In this document: piece by piece, positions 54,248-64,000 of the stretch | How the letters are laid out: every line of letters begins with the position of its first letter | Position numbering within the stretch: the first letter of the stretch is position 1 | Source: Linum tenue | Taxonomy: Eukaryota; Streptophyta; Magnoliopsida; Malpighiales; Linaceae | Reading direction: 5' to 3' | Length of the DNA: 64,000 bases | Assembly (NCBI GenBank): GCA_946122785.1 | Contig: CAMGYJ010000009.1 | Span: forward strand, 29,547,633 to 29,611,632 | Program-made: the position numbers and the translations under genes | Notes under the pieces: model-generated | The model's database searches: none | The model's input: only the letters and a program-made list of their open reading frames with translations | Told to the model about the DNA's origin: nothing

Positions 54248-55690
54248 CTAGGGCCCTCCGAGACCGGAGAAATCAATCTGATCCATAAGGTCGTCGACGC
54301 CATCATCCGGAGGCTGCCGTGGTGGTGAATGCTCCCATCTGGTGGTCCAGTGGTGCTCTGCTGGAGGGTGGCAAGCCTGGAGTAGATGCTCGGAATACTC
54401 CATCAGACGGCGACCTCGGTCTCTCTCCCGCTCGATGAGAGCAGTAGTGTGGCCCATGTGGGTCTCCAATCGGCCAAGGCGCTCATCCACGCCCGTCATC
54501 CGGGACCGGTACTCGGCCTGGTGGGCCGAATACTGCTGGTAAAACTGGACCTGATGGTCCATGAGCTGCTGGTTCTGAAGACCCAGCTGCTGGAACTGGA
54601 GGCCCATCTGCTGGAACTGCTCCGTGAAGAAGTCCATCGACGGACCAGAAGGACCAGAGGAGGACTCGCCTCTCTCCGGTCTCCGTCGAGGCTGCAGATC
54701 CCCAGGGGGGGAGAGCGAGGGCTCCGGTGCGTCGGCATCCATCACGCCGTCATCATCATCGTCAGCATCCTCATCCACCTCCTCATCGTCCGAGTAGTCC
54801 GCATCCTCCTCGTCCGAGTCGAGATCAATCACCCCCGCTGGGGGCATAGAGAGGCCATCCACCCAGGTGCGGATGTCATCAGTGGCGAGGAGGCGCGCGT
54901 TGTTGAGCACGTCCCGGCTGAGGGGGGCAGAACCACCCAACACAGTCGCATTGTGAAGCCCCTGAAAGCTGATGTCGAAATGCCGCGCCAACCGTGTGAT
55001 CAGGGGACCACAGAAGAGGTGGGTAGGATGCCCCCGGATCCGGTGGAAAGTGAGGGCCATGAAGGAGCCCAGGTGAAGCATGTGAGCCGGATCCCCCATC
55101 GAGTACATGGCGTATAACACCCTCTTCGGGATCTTGTGCGAACCGGTGGCGTTGGGGACGACGGACCGGGTGATCAGCAGGTTCAGGATGTGCCACTGCG
55201 GCTTCAGGGTGCTAACGGAGGTCTGGCCAGCATCGAAGTAGTCGTAGCCATAGGCGCGCCTGGCTATCCTGCGGTAGAAAGCAGTCTGGTTCCAGTCGGT
55301 CGGGTGGGCAACCTCGAGCTCATGGGCATCGAAGGGGTGGTACTCGATACCCAGAGCGTGGGCCAACCCGTCGATGGTCAGCTCCCTGTGATCGCCACCC
55401 AACCGGAACGTCACTGCATACTCGTCCCGGGCCATCGAGCGGTCGTAGCGATAGGTGGTGTAGAACTCCCACACCAACTCCGTGAAGGTGGGCTCGTCAA
55501 TGGCAAGCAGGGTCCGCCAATCAGGGTGACTAATGGCGGTGCTAAGCTCCTGCAAGCAGTGGAGCTGCTCGAACACTGCCCACTCGAGGTGGTGATGCTT
55601 CTCCAGCTTCCCTCGTATCACCTTGAGGAACTGGTCCGCATACTCCGCGTGCAGGCGCAGATCCTGCACGAAGGGATGGTCCTGCGACAT
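54248..55690 (-). CDS. Extra 3' ORF of element C (Athila ORF-1-like, 480 aa)
   Basis: An intact ORF begins with the ATG at 55690, four bases after a splice acceptor (TTTTGATTTTGCAG|GGCC). Residues about 1-290 form the domain shared with the A and D proteins (WEFYTTYRYDRS, YAVTFRLGGDHRELTIDGLA, LKPQWHILNLLITRS, HLGSFMALTFHR). Then come an acidic stretch rich in Asp/Glu (about 300-325), a Pro/Arg/Ser-rich linker and a Gln-rich amphipathic segment (FTEQFQQMGLQFQQLGLQNQ). There is no signal peptide or membrane helix, although the ORF sits where retroviral env would be. It is recognised only as belonging to the plant Athila ORF-1 / 'putative plant transposon protein' group; its biochemical role is unknown. 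Integrity in a very young element suggests it is useful for transposition. Confidence 0.75.
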   Translation of the reverse strand: MSQDHPFVQDLRLHAEYADQFLKVIRGKLEKHHHLEWAVFEQLHCLQELSTAISHPDWRTLLAIDEPTFTELVWEFYTTYRYDRSMARDEYAVTFRLGGDHRELTIDGLAHALGIEYHPFDAHELEVAHPTDWNQTAFYRRIARRAYGYDYFDAGQTSVSTLKPQWHILNLLITRSVVPNATGSHKIPKRVLYAMYSMGDPAHMLHLGSFMALTFHRIRGHPTHLFCGPLITRLARHFDISFQGLHNATVLGGSAPLSRDVLNNARLLATDDIRTWVDGLSMPPAGVIDLDSDEEDADYSDDEEVDEDADDDDDGVMDADAPEPSLSPPGDLQPRRRPERGESSSGPSGPSMDFFTEQFQQMGLQFQQLGLQNQQLMDHQVQFYQQYSAHQAEYRSRMTGVDERLGRLETHMGHTTALIERERDRGRRLMEYSEHLLQACHPPAEHHWTTRWEHSPPRQPPDDGVDDLMDQIDFSGLGGP

Positions 55691-55694
55691 GGCC

Positions 55695-56019
55695 CTGCAA
55701 AATCAAAACACCATAGGTGGAGCCAAGAAAATAGATGGTCAGGACTAACGGCATGGGGTCAGCACTTCCCCCACACTCGAGTTCACCTAGGCTAACAAAT
55801 TAAGCACAGCCAGATGAATCGCAAGCAACTCAACCAGAATTCAAGGCAGGATCACAGAATAAACCACAATCATCACCCAGACAGTCCATCTATCACCTAC
55901 ACAGCCATGCAAGCTCAAGTCATCCCTCACCCTAGTCTAAATTTGGCATGCCAACACAGTTCTCGGTCCTAGAATCTACAGTCCGATTTTCCATAAACTA
56001 GAAAGTAACAGGAACACAC
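55695..56019 (-). other. Leader intron of the element C extra ORF
   Basis: Donor GTTTCCAG|GTGTGTTCC at 56020/56019 and acceptor TTTGCAG|GGCC at 55695/55694; 325 nt. Donor and acceptor context match those of A. Inferred from sequence only. Confidence 0.6.
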
Positions 56020-56129
56020 CTGGAAACACAAGGAGGACCGTAGCTAGGACTCGAAAAACGGGTGAGGGGCGCGAGGAGAGCGAAAAAAAAAATCGCCCCG
56101 GAAACTCGCCGGAAAATGGGCCGGAAAGT

Positions 56130-56285
56130 CGCCGGAAAGTCGCCGGAAAGTGCCGGTGATCGGCGGCGGCGGCGGCGCGGCGGCCGGCGACGGCGGAGGG
56201 AGGTGGTGGCGGCGTCCGGCGGCGGCGGAAGGCGGCCGGCGGCCGGCGGCCGGCGGCTTGTGATGGCTGCCGGCGGCGGCCAAGG
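56130..56285. repeat. GC-rich CGG/CCG trinucleotide-like tract
   Basis: A GGCGGC/GCCGGCGG-rich stretch lies in the proposed leader exon of the extra ORF. ORFs read through it in several frames are compositional and not called. Confidence 0.7.
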
Positions 56286-56372
56286 AGGAGAGAGGGGAGA
56301 GGAAATGGGGGAAGAGAGAGAAGTGATTTTGGAAAAAATGAGAGGTAGAGAGAGAAATGACCGGGGGTTTCC

Positions 56373-56380
56373 TTTATATA
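56373..56380 (-). promoter_or_regulatory. Internal TATA box for the extra ORF of C
   Basis: TATATAAA on the minus strand lies directly downstream of the palindrome block and about 350 nt upstream of the leader-intron donor. A start near 56345 would give a CT-rich and GCC-repeat-rich leader exon (to 56020). This suggests a subgenomic transcript for the extra ORF. Confidence 0.55.
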
Positions 56381-56386
56381 GGAAAA

Positions 56387-56712
56387 ATACCCGGTCGGGT
56401 CTAGAAAATACCCGGTCGGGTATTATCGAGTCCTCGACCGGGGATTTCTGCCAGACGCCGCGTTTCGAAGGGGTGCAAATGCCCGGTCCCTCGCCAAAAA
56501 TACCCGGTCGGGTATTTTTGGCGGTGGATCGGGGGTTCCAAAACGCAGCGTTTGAGCAGCCAAAATTACCCGATCTCAGGCCAAAAAATTACCCGGTCGG
56601 GTATTTTTGGCCTGAGGCCGGGTTTTTTCCTTTTTTCGCCCCGGAAGGCAGAAGGGGGCCCGGGCATGAGCCAAAAATACCCGGCCGGGTATTTTGGCTC
56701 ATGACCGGGTAT
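56387..56712 (-). promoter_or_regulatory. Palindrome modules upstream of the extra ORF of C
   Basis: Four modules share the LTR core ACCCGGTCGGGT with outer half-sites. Inner hairpins are long: 56492-56523 has 15-bp arms (CGCCAAAAATACCCG), 56576-56615 has arms TCAGGCCAAAAA... extending into the core, and 56666-56702 has arms ATGAGCC...GGCTCAT. The flanks outside the core differ between modules yet remain complementary within each. They end at the TATA box at 56373-56380. Confidence 0.68.
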
Positions 56713-56875
56713 TTTACCCTTCCGGCCAAAAATCTCATTCGTCCCAAAATCGCGACTCTCCTGCACAAAAACACCAAACCGAGGCATCGCCGACGACCGA
56801 ACTTCATGACAAACATGCAACTGACTTGACTCGACACCAAAAACTCAGAAAAAAAAGGGAAAAGAAAATGCAAAC

Positions 56876-56933
56876 CGTGGTGGGGTTGCCTCCCCACAAG
56901 CGCTTCTTTACCGTCTTTTAGCTGGACGCCCAT
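56876..56933 (-). other. Post-pol conserved block of element C
   Basis: Minus strand AAAAGACGGTAAAGAAGCGC then TTGTGGGGAGGCAACCCC, identical in design to A (5880-5935) and related to B (1490-1540). It is retained even in B, which lost gag-pol, so it may have a cis function. Confidence 0.55.
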
Positions 56934-56940
56934 GGCGGAA

Positions 56941-58370
56941 CTAAGGGTCCGCGAGTTCCACCACCAACTCCGCACGTTCGACCTCGCCTCCTAGGTAGAG
57001 TTTGAGACGATGGCCATTCACTTTAAACGGCTCAATCTGCGGATTGGCAATCTCGATAGTGCCATACGGGAACACCTGGGTGACCGTGAACGGTCCAGAC
57101 CACCGGGAACGGAGTTTTCCGGGAAAGAGCTTCAGGCGAGAGTTATAGAGGAGAACTCGATCACCAACCTGGAACTCTTTCGGCCCCCGCAACCGGGCAT
57201 CGTGCAGGCGCTTGGTGCGCTCCTTGTACAGCCGGGTGTTCTCATAGGCGTGGTAACGCCACTCTTCCAGCTCCAACATCTGCAGTTTTCGCTCAACACC
57301 TGCAACATGAACATCCAAGTTGAGCAGCTTAAGGGCCCAGAAGGCCTTGTGCTCTAGCTCCACGGGCAAATGGCATGCCTTTCCATAGACAAGCCGGTAC
57401 GGTGAAGTACCAATGGGCGTCTTGTAGGCAGTGCGATATGCCCACAGAGCATCATCGAGCTTGGTGGACCAATCTTTGCGGGACTGATCCACCGTTTTCT
57501 CCAGGATCCGCTTGAGCTCCCGGTTCGTCAATTCGGCCTGGCCACTGGTCTGGGGATGATAGGCCACGGACACCTTGTGAGTCACACCATAGCGAGACAG
57601 TAGTTTATCGAATTGGCCCTGGAAATGGGTGCCTCTATCGCTTATGATGGCTCTAGGTGTCCCGAACCGGGAGAAGAGCTGCTTCAAAAAACCACAAACA
57701 CGTCTAGCATCATTGGTGGGCAAAGCTTGCGCCTCAGCCCACCTAGAGACGTAGTCAACAGCAACCAGAATATAGGTGTTACCAAAAGATGGAGGGAAGG
57801 GGCCCATGAAGTCGATACCCCAGACATCAAAAATCTCACAAGTTATAAACACATTCTGGGGCATCTCATCACGGGCAGAGATGTTACCTGACCTCTGGCA
57901 TCGGTCGCACCTGCGTGCGAAGGCGTCTGCATCCTTGAAGAGCGTGGGCCAGTAAAAGCCCGACTGGAGCACCTTTCTCGCCGTGCGGTTTCCTCCGTGA
58001 TGACCGCCAGTAGGTCCCTCATGACAGTGAGATAGAATGCCCTCCATCTCACTCTCCATGACACAACGACGGATGATCCCGTCGGCTCCAATCCGAAAAA
58101 GATGAGGGTCATCCCAGAAGTAGTACTTCAGATCGGAGAAAAACTTCCTCTTGGCGTGAGTTGTCATCCCCTTGGGCAGCTGCTGGCCCACTAAATAGTT
58201 CGCAAAATCGGAGTACCAGGGGGTGACACTCTCCACCAAGCACATCATCATCAACCTCTCGTCTGGGAAGGAGTCATCAATCTCCTCCACGAGGTTGTCC
58301 GCAGGGGGTGCGTCCAACCGGGAGAGGTGATCAGCTGCTACATTTTCTGCTCCCTTCTTGTCCCGGATCT
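56941..58370 (-). CDS. Integrase part of element C pol
   Basis: An open frame of about 458 codons from 58317, with linker codons ([13 protein letters not shown]) readable up to the deletion point. It starts in the RNase H-integrase linker ([20 protein letters not shown]). HHCC finger: [12 protein letters not shown] ... CDRCQRS. DDE core: D in [11 protein letters not shown] in [10 protein letters not shown] in [12 protein letters not shown]. The [17 protein letters not shown] module and DNA-binding tail follow, ending VELADP. All catalytic residues are intact. It is out of frame with the upstream gag-pol ORF because of a 38-nt deletion near 58392. Confidence 0.9.
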
Positions 58371-61300
58371 CAATATCGAACTCCTGCAGCCTTGCTCATC
58401 AGGTATCTAATCGCGGAGTGATCTGTGTACACGGTCACGCGGGACAAGACCAGATAGGGGCGAAACTTATCAAAGGCAAACACCACCGCAAGCAGCTCCT
58501 TCTCTGTGGTGGTGTAGTTCTCCTGGGCATCATTCAGAGTTTTCGAGGCGTAGTAGATAGGTCGGAAGTGTTGATCTCGCCTCTGCCCCAGAACAGCTCC
58601 AACAGCAAAGTCACTGGCATCGCACATCAGCTCAAATGGTAGGGACCAGTCAGGAACAACCATGATAGGAGCCTGGGTGAGCTTCTCCTTCAAGGTGGTG
58701 AACGCCGCTGTGCAAGCATCAGTGAACTGGAAGGGGGCATCCTTCTCCAGAAGCTTAGTGAGGGGCAGGGCGATCCTCGAGAAATCCTTGATGAACCGCC
58801 TATAGAAACCTGCATGGCCAAGAAAACTCCGGATCCCCTTTACAGATGTAGGAGGAGGCAGCTTGCTGATAGTCTCGATCTTTGCTCTGTCTACCTCGAT
58901 CCCCATCTTGGAGATCTTGTGCCCAAGAACTATGCCTTCTCGAACCATGAAGTGACACTTCTCCCAACTCAGTGCCAGGTTCGTTTCTTCACACCGTTTA
59001 AGGACCAATTCCAGGTTATGGAGACAGTGAGAGAAGGAGTCTCCATAAACCGAGAAGTCGTCCATAAACACCTCCATGATCTCGCCGACCAGACGGTCAA
59101 AGATGGCGAGCATGCATCGCTGAAAAGTGGCTGGGGCGTTGCATAGCCCGAATGGGATCCGCCGGTAAGCAAATGTGCCGAAAGGGCAGGTGAAAGTGGT
59201 CTTCGCCTGGTCCTCCGGTGCAATAGGGATCTGAAAATACCCGGACATCCCATCCAGGAAGCAGTAGAACTCGTGCCCCGCCAATCTCTCCAGCATCTGA
59301 TCAATGAACGGCAGCGGGAAATGGTCCTTCCGAGTAGCGTCGTTGAGACGCCGATAGTCGATGCAAACACGGTACCCAGTCACCGTGCGCATCGGAATGA
59401 GCTCGTTCTTCTCGTTAGGCACCACGGTCATCCCACCCTTTTTGGGCACCACCTGGGTGGGACTGACCCATTCGCTGTCAGAAATGGCGAAAATGATCCC
59501 GGCATCCATCAACTTCACGATCTCTGCCCGAACCACAGCCTCCAGGTTCGGCGTCAATCTCCTCTGCGGCTGCCTCACTGGCCGCATCTCATCCTCCAGC
59601 AGTATCCGGTGCGAGCAAAAAGAGGGGCTGATCCCCCGGATATCTGTGATCTTCCATGCCAAAGCTCGCTCGTACTGCTTCAGCAAGGCCACCAGTCTGG
59701 TCTTCTGCTCGGGTGTGAGGGTCGAGCTGATGATAACTGGCAGCTTATTCCCCTCCCGGAGAAATGCATACTCCAAATGAGGAGGGAGGGGCTTAAGCTC
59801 CAGCTCTGGTGGTTCCTCCAGAGAAGTGGTGATGCGGGTGGAGGATGAGATCGGTTTAAACAGCCTGTCGCCCTCCAAGAAGGGGCCACTCTCCAATGCG
59901 GCCAACTGCTCCGCCAGCTGCGGCTCCTGCAATGCCTGCTCACCTAGCAAAATACAACGCTCAAGAGCATCATCAGTACCCGCACTCGTGATGGCGAGTG
60001 CGGTCTCAAAATCGGCAAGCATATCACAGTAGTCTATGTCATCATGCAAATGAGAATGTTTCCCATTGTCAGACACAGAAAAAGTAGCCTGTTCATCACC
60101 AGCACGCAGAATCAATTTACCACTATGCACATCAATAAGCGCCTTGGCGGTGGCGAGAAACGGTCTACCCAAAATCAAAGGCACATCCACATCCTCATTT
60201 ATATCCAAAATAACAAAATCAACAGGATATGTGAATGCACCAACATTAACAAGCAAGTCCTCAATGATACCCCTAGGATGCACGATAGATCGATCAGCTA
60301 ACTGAATGCTCATCCTAGTAGCTCTAGGTTCACCTAGGTCTAGCTTCTTAAACAGTTTATAGGGCATGACATTTATACTAGCGCCTAGGTCCGCCAAGGA
60401 CTTTCCTACATGCATGCTGCCAATAACAAGAGGGATAGTGAAACTCCCTGGGTCTTTGCGCTTCTCGGGCAGCTTGTTCTGCAGGATGGCAGAACACTCC
60501 TCGCTAAGCATCACTGTCGAGAGATCCCCAAGTTTCTTCTTGTTGGTGAGGAGGTCCTTCATAAACTTGGCATACTTGGGCATCTTCGACAGTGCCTCCA
60601 CGAACGGCATGCTGATGTTTACCTGCTTCAACATTGCCATGAACTTGGCAAACTCTGTCTCCAGCCTGTCTTTATGAAGTCTAGTGGGGAAAGGCAGCTG
60701 GGGTATATGCTCCTTAACCACAGGTTGTGGCTTGGGGGCAGGTGCTGCGCTGCCTTCCTCCACTTCTGCAGTATCAGCTGGAGGTGTTGAAGCAGGAAGT
60801 GGGTCGTCTTGCCTGGGCTGGGCAGGAGTAGCAGATGTAGTCTTGCCACTCCTGGTGGTGATGACATGGGCAGTCTCGTGAGGATCGCGAGGATTGGGGA
60901 CAGTGGTGGCAGGCAGAGTCCCCGGTGCCCTCGTAGTGTTCTGGCGAGCTAAGCCCCCTATCTGGTGCTGGAGATCCTGCAGAATGGCACCCTGATTCCT
61001 CTGTCCTGCCTCCAGTGAGGCTACACTCTGGTCCAACCTCGTGATAGTCGCCTGAGTGCTCGTCATGAAAGCCTGCAAAATATTCTTCAGATCAGATATC
61101 TGAGGATCTGGTGCTGCGGCTGCTGGAGGCTGAGCAAACTGGCGCTGGGGCTGCTGGAATGGCTGCCCTTGCCTAGGCTGGTAGGGCTGCTGCTGTGGTG
61201 GCTGCCCCTGCCTAGCCTGGAAGGGCTGCCTCTGCTGGAAACCACCTGCTGGTGCTGGGAAACCAGGTGGTTTGTTGGTGTTGCTGCTCCAGGCGAAGTT

Positions 61301-62491
61301 GGGGTGCTGGCGCCATCCCTCATTATAGGTGTTGCTGTATGGGTCCAGGCGCCGAGCATTTGCTATGAAGTCCACCTGCTCTTGGGGAGTAGAAGACTCC
61401 CTCATCGACTGACAATCCTCCACCAGGTGATTCGGGCTCTCACACCACTGGCACTGGGCTACTGGAGGCGTAGCTACTCCTCGGCCCGGAAAGATACTGT
61501 TAGGCTGCTTCAATGTCTGCACCAACTCAGCCACTTGCTGCTCTAACCCGGACCTGGTCTCCATAGCATGCACACCCCGGTCCCGGGAGTTCCTGCCTCT
61601 GTGGTTCTGCCCCCAGGAATGGTCTCGGGCAGCCAAGGTACTGATCATCTGGTTCAGCTCGGGTGGAGTCTTAGTAAGGATATCCCCTCCTGGGCATAGA
61701 GACTCGATCACCCTCTGGCTGTCTGGAGTGAGGGCGCTGTAGAAGTTCCCTACTGTGAAGGCATCGCTGAAACCATGATGGGGACACTGCCAGAAGTATC
61801 CCATGTACCGCTCCCATGCATCACGAAGGGACTCATCTGGCTCCTGGCGGAAGTGAGTGATCTCCCTCTGTATCTCTGTGGTCTTCGATGCCGGATAATA
61901 CCGGTGCACGAACTTGTCAGCCAGATCGTCCCAAGAGGTGATGGACAATGGGGGCTGGGTCTCCAACCACCTCTTAGCATTCCCCGCCAGAGAATGGGGG
62001 AAAAGGTGAAGGCGGATTGCATCATCTGGAACACCATTCAGCTTGAACCCGTTCGTCAGCTGCAGAAAACGGGACAGGTGTACCCGGGCTTCCTCATCCT
62101 TCAAGCCATGGAACTGGATAGAGGTGGTGATGAGTTGAATCCAGCATGGCTTGATCTCGAAGTTGTTTGCAGGAATGGGCGGATAGAGGATGACCGGGCG
62201 GATGTCAGCAATCCGTGGAGTATAGAAGTACTCCAAGGTGGGACCCGGTGGTGGCGGATGATGATGGTTCCCAGGTCCCGGGGGGTTTTGGTCGTTCCCC
62301 AGGATCTGGTTGTGAGGAGGCGGGTTCTGATCGCCTTCCATCTCGTGCTCGTCCTCGGAGTCGCTGGTCAATTGGCCGTCTCGGCGCTCCACCGTAGCCA
62401 GTCTAGCTCGCTGTTGTCTCCGAAGTTGTTTGCAGGTGCGCTCAATCTCAGGATTCAACGGCAGTAAACTTCCCGACTGGCTACGGGTCAT
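58370..62491 (-). CDS. gag-protease-RT-RNase H polyprotein of element C (1373 codons)
   Basis: The start ATG at 62491 ([19 protein letters not shown]) lies 125 nt after the primer site. Gag core, about residues 100-260 ([55 protein letters not shown]). Zinc knuckle [14 protein letters not shown] near 345. A Pro/Gln-rich linker follows. Protease near 700 ([24 protein letters not shown]). RT about 1000-1200 ([10 protein letters not shown] near 1039, [15 protein letters not shown] near 1140). RNase H about 1285-1365 ([44 protein letters not shown]). No stop interrupts gag to RNase H, so all are made as one polyprotein. The frame ends early at AGVRY because 38 nt between GCTG repeats are missing compared with A. 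Confidence 0.92.
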   Translation of the reverse strand: MTRSQSGSLLPLNPEIERTCKQLRRQQRARLATVERRDGQLTSDSEDEHEMEGDQNPPPHNQILGNDQNPPGPGNHHHPPPPGPTLEYFYTPRIADIRPVILYPPIPANNFEIKPCWIQLITTSIQFHGLKDEEARVHLSRFLQLTNGFKLNGVPDDAIRLHLFPHSLAGNAKRWLETQPPLSITSWDDLADKFVHRYYPASKTTEIQREITHFRQEPDESLRDAWERYMGYFWQCPHHGFSDAFTVGNFYSALTPDSQRVIESLCPGGDILTKTPPELNQMISTLAARDHSWGQNHRGRNSRDRGVHAMETRSGLEQQVAELVQTLKQPNSIFPGRGVATPPVAQCQWCESPNHLVEDCQSMRESSTPQEQVDFIANARRLDPYSNTYNEGWRQHPNFAWSSNTNKPPGFPAPAGGFQQRQPFQARQGQPPQQQPYQPRQGQPFQQPQRQFAQPPAAAAPDPQISDLKNILQAFMTSTQATITRLDQSVASLEAGQRNQGAILQDLQHQIGGLARQNTTRAPGTLPATTVPNPRDPHETAHVITTRSGKTTSATPAQPRQDDPLPASTPPADTAEVEEGSAAPAPKPQPVVKEHIPQLPFPTRLHKDRLETEFAKFMAMLKQVNISMPFVEALSKMPKYAKFMKDLLTNKKKLGDLSTVMLSEECSAILQNKLPEKRKDPGSFTIPLVIGSMHVGKSLADLGASINVMPYKLFKKLDLGEPRATRMSIQLADRSIVHPRGIIEDLLVNVGAFTYPVDFVILDINEDVDVPLILGRPFLATAKALIDVHSGKLILRAGDEQATFSVSDNGKHSHLHDDIDYCDMLADFETALAITSAGTDDALERCILLGEQALQEPQLAEQLAALESGPFLEGDRLFKPISSSTRITTSLEEPPELELKPLPPHLEYAFLREGNKLPVIISSTLTPEQKTRLVALLKQYERALAWKITDIRGISPSFCSHRILLEDEMRPVRQPQRRLTPNLEAVVRAEIVKLMDAGIIFAISDSEWVSPTQVVPKKGGMTVVPNEKNELIPMRTVTGYRVCIDYRRLNDATRKDHFPLPFIDQMLERLAGHEFYCFLDGMSGYFQIPIAPEDQAKTTFTCPFGTFAYRRIPFGLCNAPATFQRCMLAIFDRLVGEIMEVFMDDFSVYGDSFSHCLHNLELVLKRCEETNLALSWEKCHFMVREGIVLGHKISKMGIEVDRAKIETISKLPPPTSVKGIRSFLGHAGFYRRFIKDFSRIALPLTKLLEKDAPFQFTDACTAAFTTLKEKLTQAPIMVVPDWSLPFELMCDASDFAVGAVLGQRRDQHFRPIYYASKTLNDAQENYTTTEKELLAVVFAFDKFRPYLVLSRVTVYTDHSAIRYLMSKAAGVRY

Positions 62492-62615
62492 GCACTATCT
62501 GCACACAATCAAACAAAGCAAACCCCGTGAAGGCACAAGTGGGAAAGACAAAACTCAATGCAAAAATGAAAATGCCAAAGTAACAGAAATCACTTTTCTT
62601 CAACAACCTAGCCGT

Positions 62616-62632
62616 CCCCGGCAACGGCGCCA
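62616..62632 (-). other. Primer binding site, tRNA-Asp (element C)
   Basis: Minus strand TGGCGCCGTTGCCGGGG is an exact complement of the plant tRNA-Asp 3' end, 6 bases inside the LTR. Confidence 0.92.
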
Positions 62633-62638
62633 AAAACT

Positions 62639-64000
62639 TGACTCACTCCTACTGTCACCCTAGAAAATGGCCAAGTATAACCACTTCCTAAAGCGTAGTA
62701 TAGCGGGTCGGGTTTTAATGTCAACCCAGGTCCTAGATGTGATGACTACTCGGTGAATTCTTGTTATTTAGCGGTGAACTTTTAGTGAAACTCAAGCAAA
62801 CAAAACACAAAGCAAGTAAACGGTTTGTTGTCAAGTCAAGAGAGGTCACCCGGATATGGTTTCCCCCTAGACTGCAGTTAAGTCGGATTGCATTTTACCA
62901 AGTTCAGTTTTCATGAAAGTTATACTGCGGAAGGTTCTCAATTAGCCTGAAGTCTCGACTAAAGGTCTCCAGACCCTCTCAATCTGAGTCTCTAGCGGGC
63001 GACTAACCTCCACCGGAGTAAACAGATTGAGGCCCTAATGAACCAAACCTCCACTACCGAATCGACTTCGGTACAGAATAGCGAATTGGCTCCTCGACTA
63101 AAGTCACCAATTCGCTACCTTCGATTAAGGGTACTCTATCAACCTAGGCAGATATTCTCATTCCAGGTTAAAGCAGAAACAACAGGAATTTGATCAGGAT
63201 TCAAGTCATTCAATCAATCAAACCTCAATCGAATATAATCAATTCACAAACACTGTACTTGGGTTCATACAATCAGACCTAGCATACAAATCTAGGGTTC
63301 TCCATACCCAGATGAATGGGGAAACTACTCCATAGAGAAAGAAGCAAAAGCAGATTCAGACACGGAAATCATACTGTGAAGTTGGATTCCTGCTTCTGGA
63401 CGTTTAATCGCACTTCTCCAAGCTCAAGACGGGCTCCAATGGTGTTGAAGATCGATCTATGGCGCTTGAGAACTCTGGTTCGACGCTTTCTCTCTCTAGG
63501 TATCGGTTTCTCTCTCAAAAACTCGGAACCCTTTGAAAATTGGCCTTCTTCTTGTTTTATCAGCTGCCTGTCGCGATACCCGGTCAAAATACCCGGTCGG
63601 GTATTTTATGGTTCGACCGGGTATTTTATGAAACGCACCGTCTGACTAAGGGAAAAATACCCGGTCTACCACCAAAATCCCCGACCGGGGATTTATCGCC
63701 ATCGCCCGGGCCCCCTTCTGCTTCTCACGGGTGTCCGAAGGAGGAAATACCCGGTCGAGGTCAGAATATAACCGGTCGGGTATTTCTTCCTTTGACCGGG
63801 TATTTTGGTCCAGCAGCATCCTTTGTCCAATCTTCGCTCCTTTCGATCCAGAACTCGTTCCTTCGCCTCGATTCCAACGCCGGGACCTGAAATATGACAT
63901 AAACACACAACCTAGCGTAAAATCGGCTTAAAATACGAGATTCCTCATCACAAACGACTTCAGAATAGGGGTGAAAACATGTATGATTATCGGTCTATCA
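62639..64000 (-). repeat. 5' LTR of element C (1362 bp)
   Basis: It matches 51053-52415 except for a C/T near 63733, a C/A near 63771 and a one-base deletion near 63882. It ends exactly at the last base of the window. It contains the same palindrome modules (about 63576-63803). Confidence 0.95.

Larger units (their letters stand above)
51053..64000 (-). mobile_element. Element C: complete young Athila-lineage retrotransposon (12,948 bp)
   Basis: On the minus strand: 5' LTR 64000-62639, primer site, gag-protease-RT-RNase H, integrase, palindrome block with TATA, leader intron, extra ORF, internal polypurine tract and hairpin, terminal polypurine tract, 3' LTR 52415-51053. The window ends exactly on the LTR boundary. 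The two LTRs differ at only two substitutions and one indel seen, so insertion was very recent. The base run before it is CCCGA (51048-51052), the predicted target duplication. Pol carries a 38-nt deletion. Confidence 0.95.

Noticed and set aside
56044..56829. Long ORFs over the GC-rich and palindrome region of C
   Set aside because: Driven by CGG repeats and module sequence; no conserved equivalent in A.

Overview
The window is transposon-dense plant nuclear DNA, most likely from a eudicot. The evidence is gypsy-type LTR retrotransposons with Athila-type and Tat-type gag-pol, a TRIM, LINEs, hAT and Mutator-like elements, Helitron-type ends, AT-rich intergenic DNA and no convincing host gene. 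All calls are from reading alone; no database search was run.

Layout. 1-1855: part of a plus-strand Athila-like element (B) with an LTR end, a tRNA-Asp primer site and one 404-aa ORF in place of gag-pol. About 2386-12964: a minus-strand Athila-lineage element (A) with 5' LTR, gag-protease, RT-RNase H, integrase and a downstream extra ORF. Its pol is broken and it has no 3' LTR; A and B meet tail to tail. 12965-19921: intergenic DNA with two Helitron-type 3' ends, UTR-like gene fragments and a complete 291-bp TRIM. 19922-29481: a plus-strand LINE split by a non-autonomous Athila-like element (D, 20161-28583) that carries a gag fused to an Athila-type extra-ORF domain and no pol. 29559-32523: a decayed minus-strand LINE. 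32524-42695: a degenerate tandem array, four hAT elements with 8-bp target duplications, a MITE, a Mutator-like element with about 300-bp inverted ends, and another Helitron-type end. 42696-51052: a plus-strand Tat-lineage element (E) with gag-pol, 3' tandem repeats and a spliced antisense ORF. 51053-64000: a complete, very young Athila-lineage element (C) inserted into that antisense ORF.

How the parts work together. A, C and D share a plan: LTR, tRNA-Asp-type primer site, gag (and pol in A and C), an extra-ORF domain, an internal polypurine tract, a structured spacer and, in C and D, a terminal polypurine tract and LTR. In A and C the extra ORF has its own leader intron and lies downstream of a palindrome-rich block that is also present in that element's LTR, as if both had the same promoter module. 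The module sequence differs completely between A and C while the architecture is the same.

The two most interesting signals are (1) these twin promoter-like palindrome modules and (2) a two-stem hairpin next to the internal polypurine tract, present in five copies across A, B and C, with base changes that preserve pairing in both stems.
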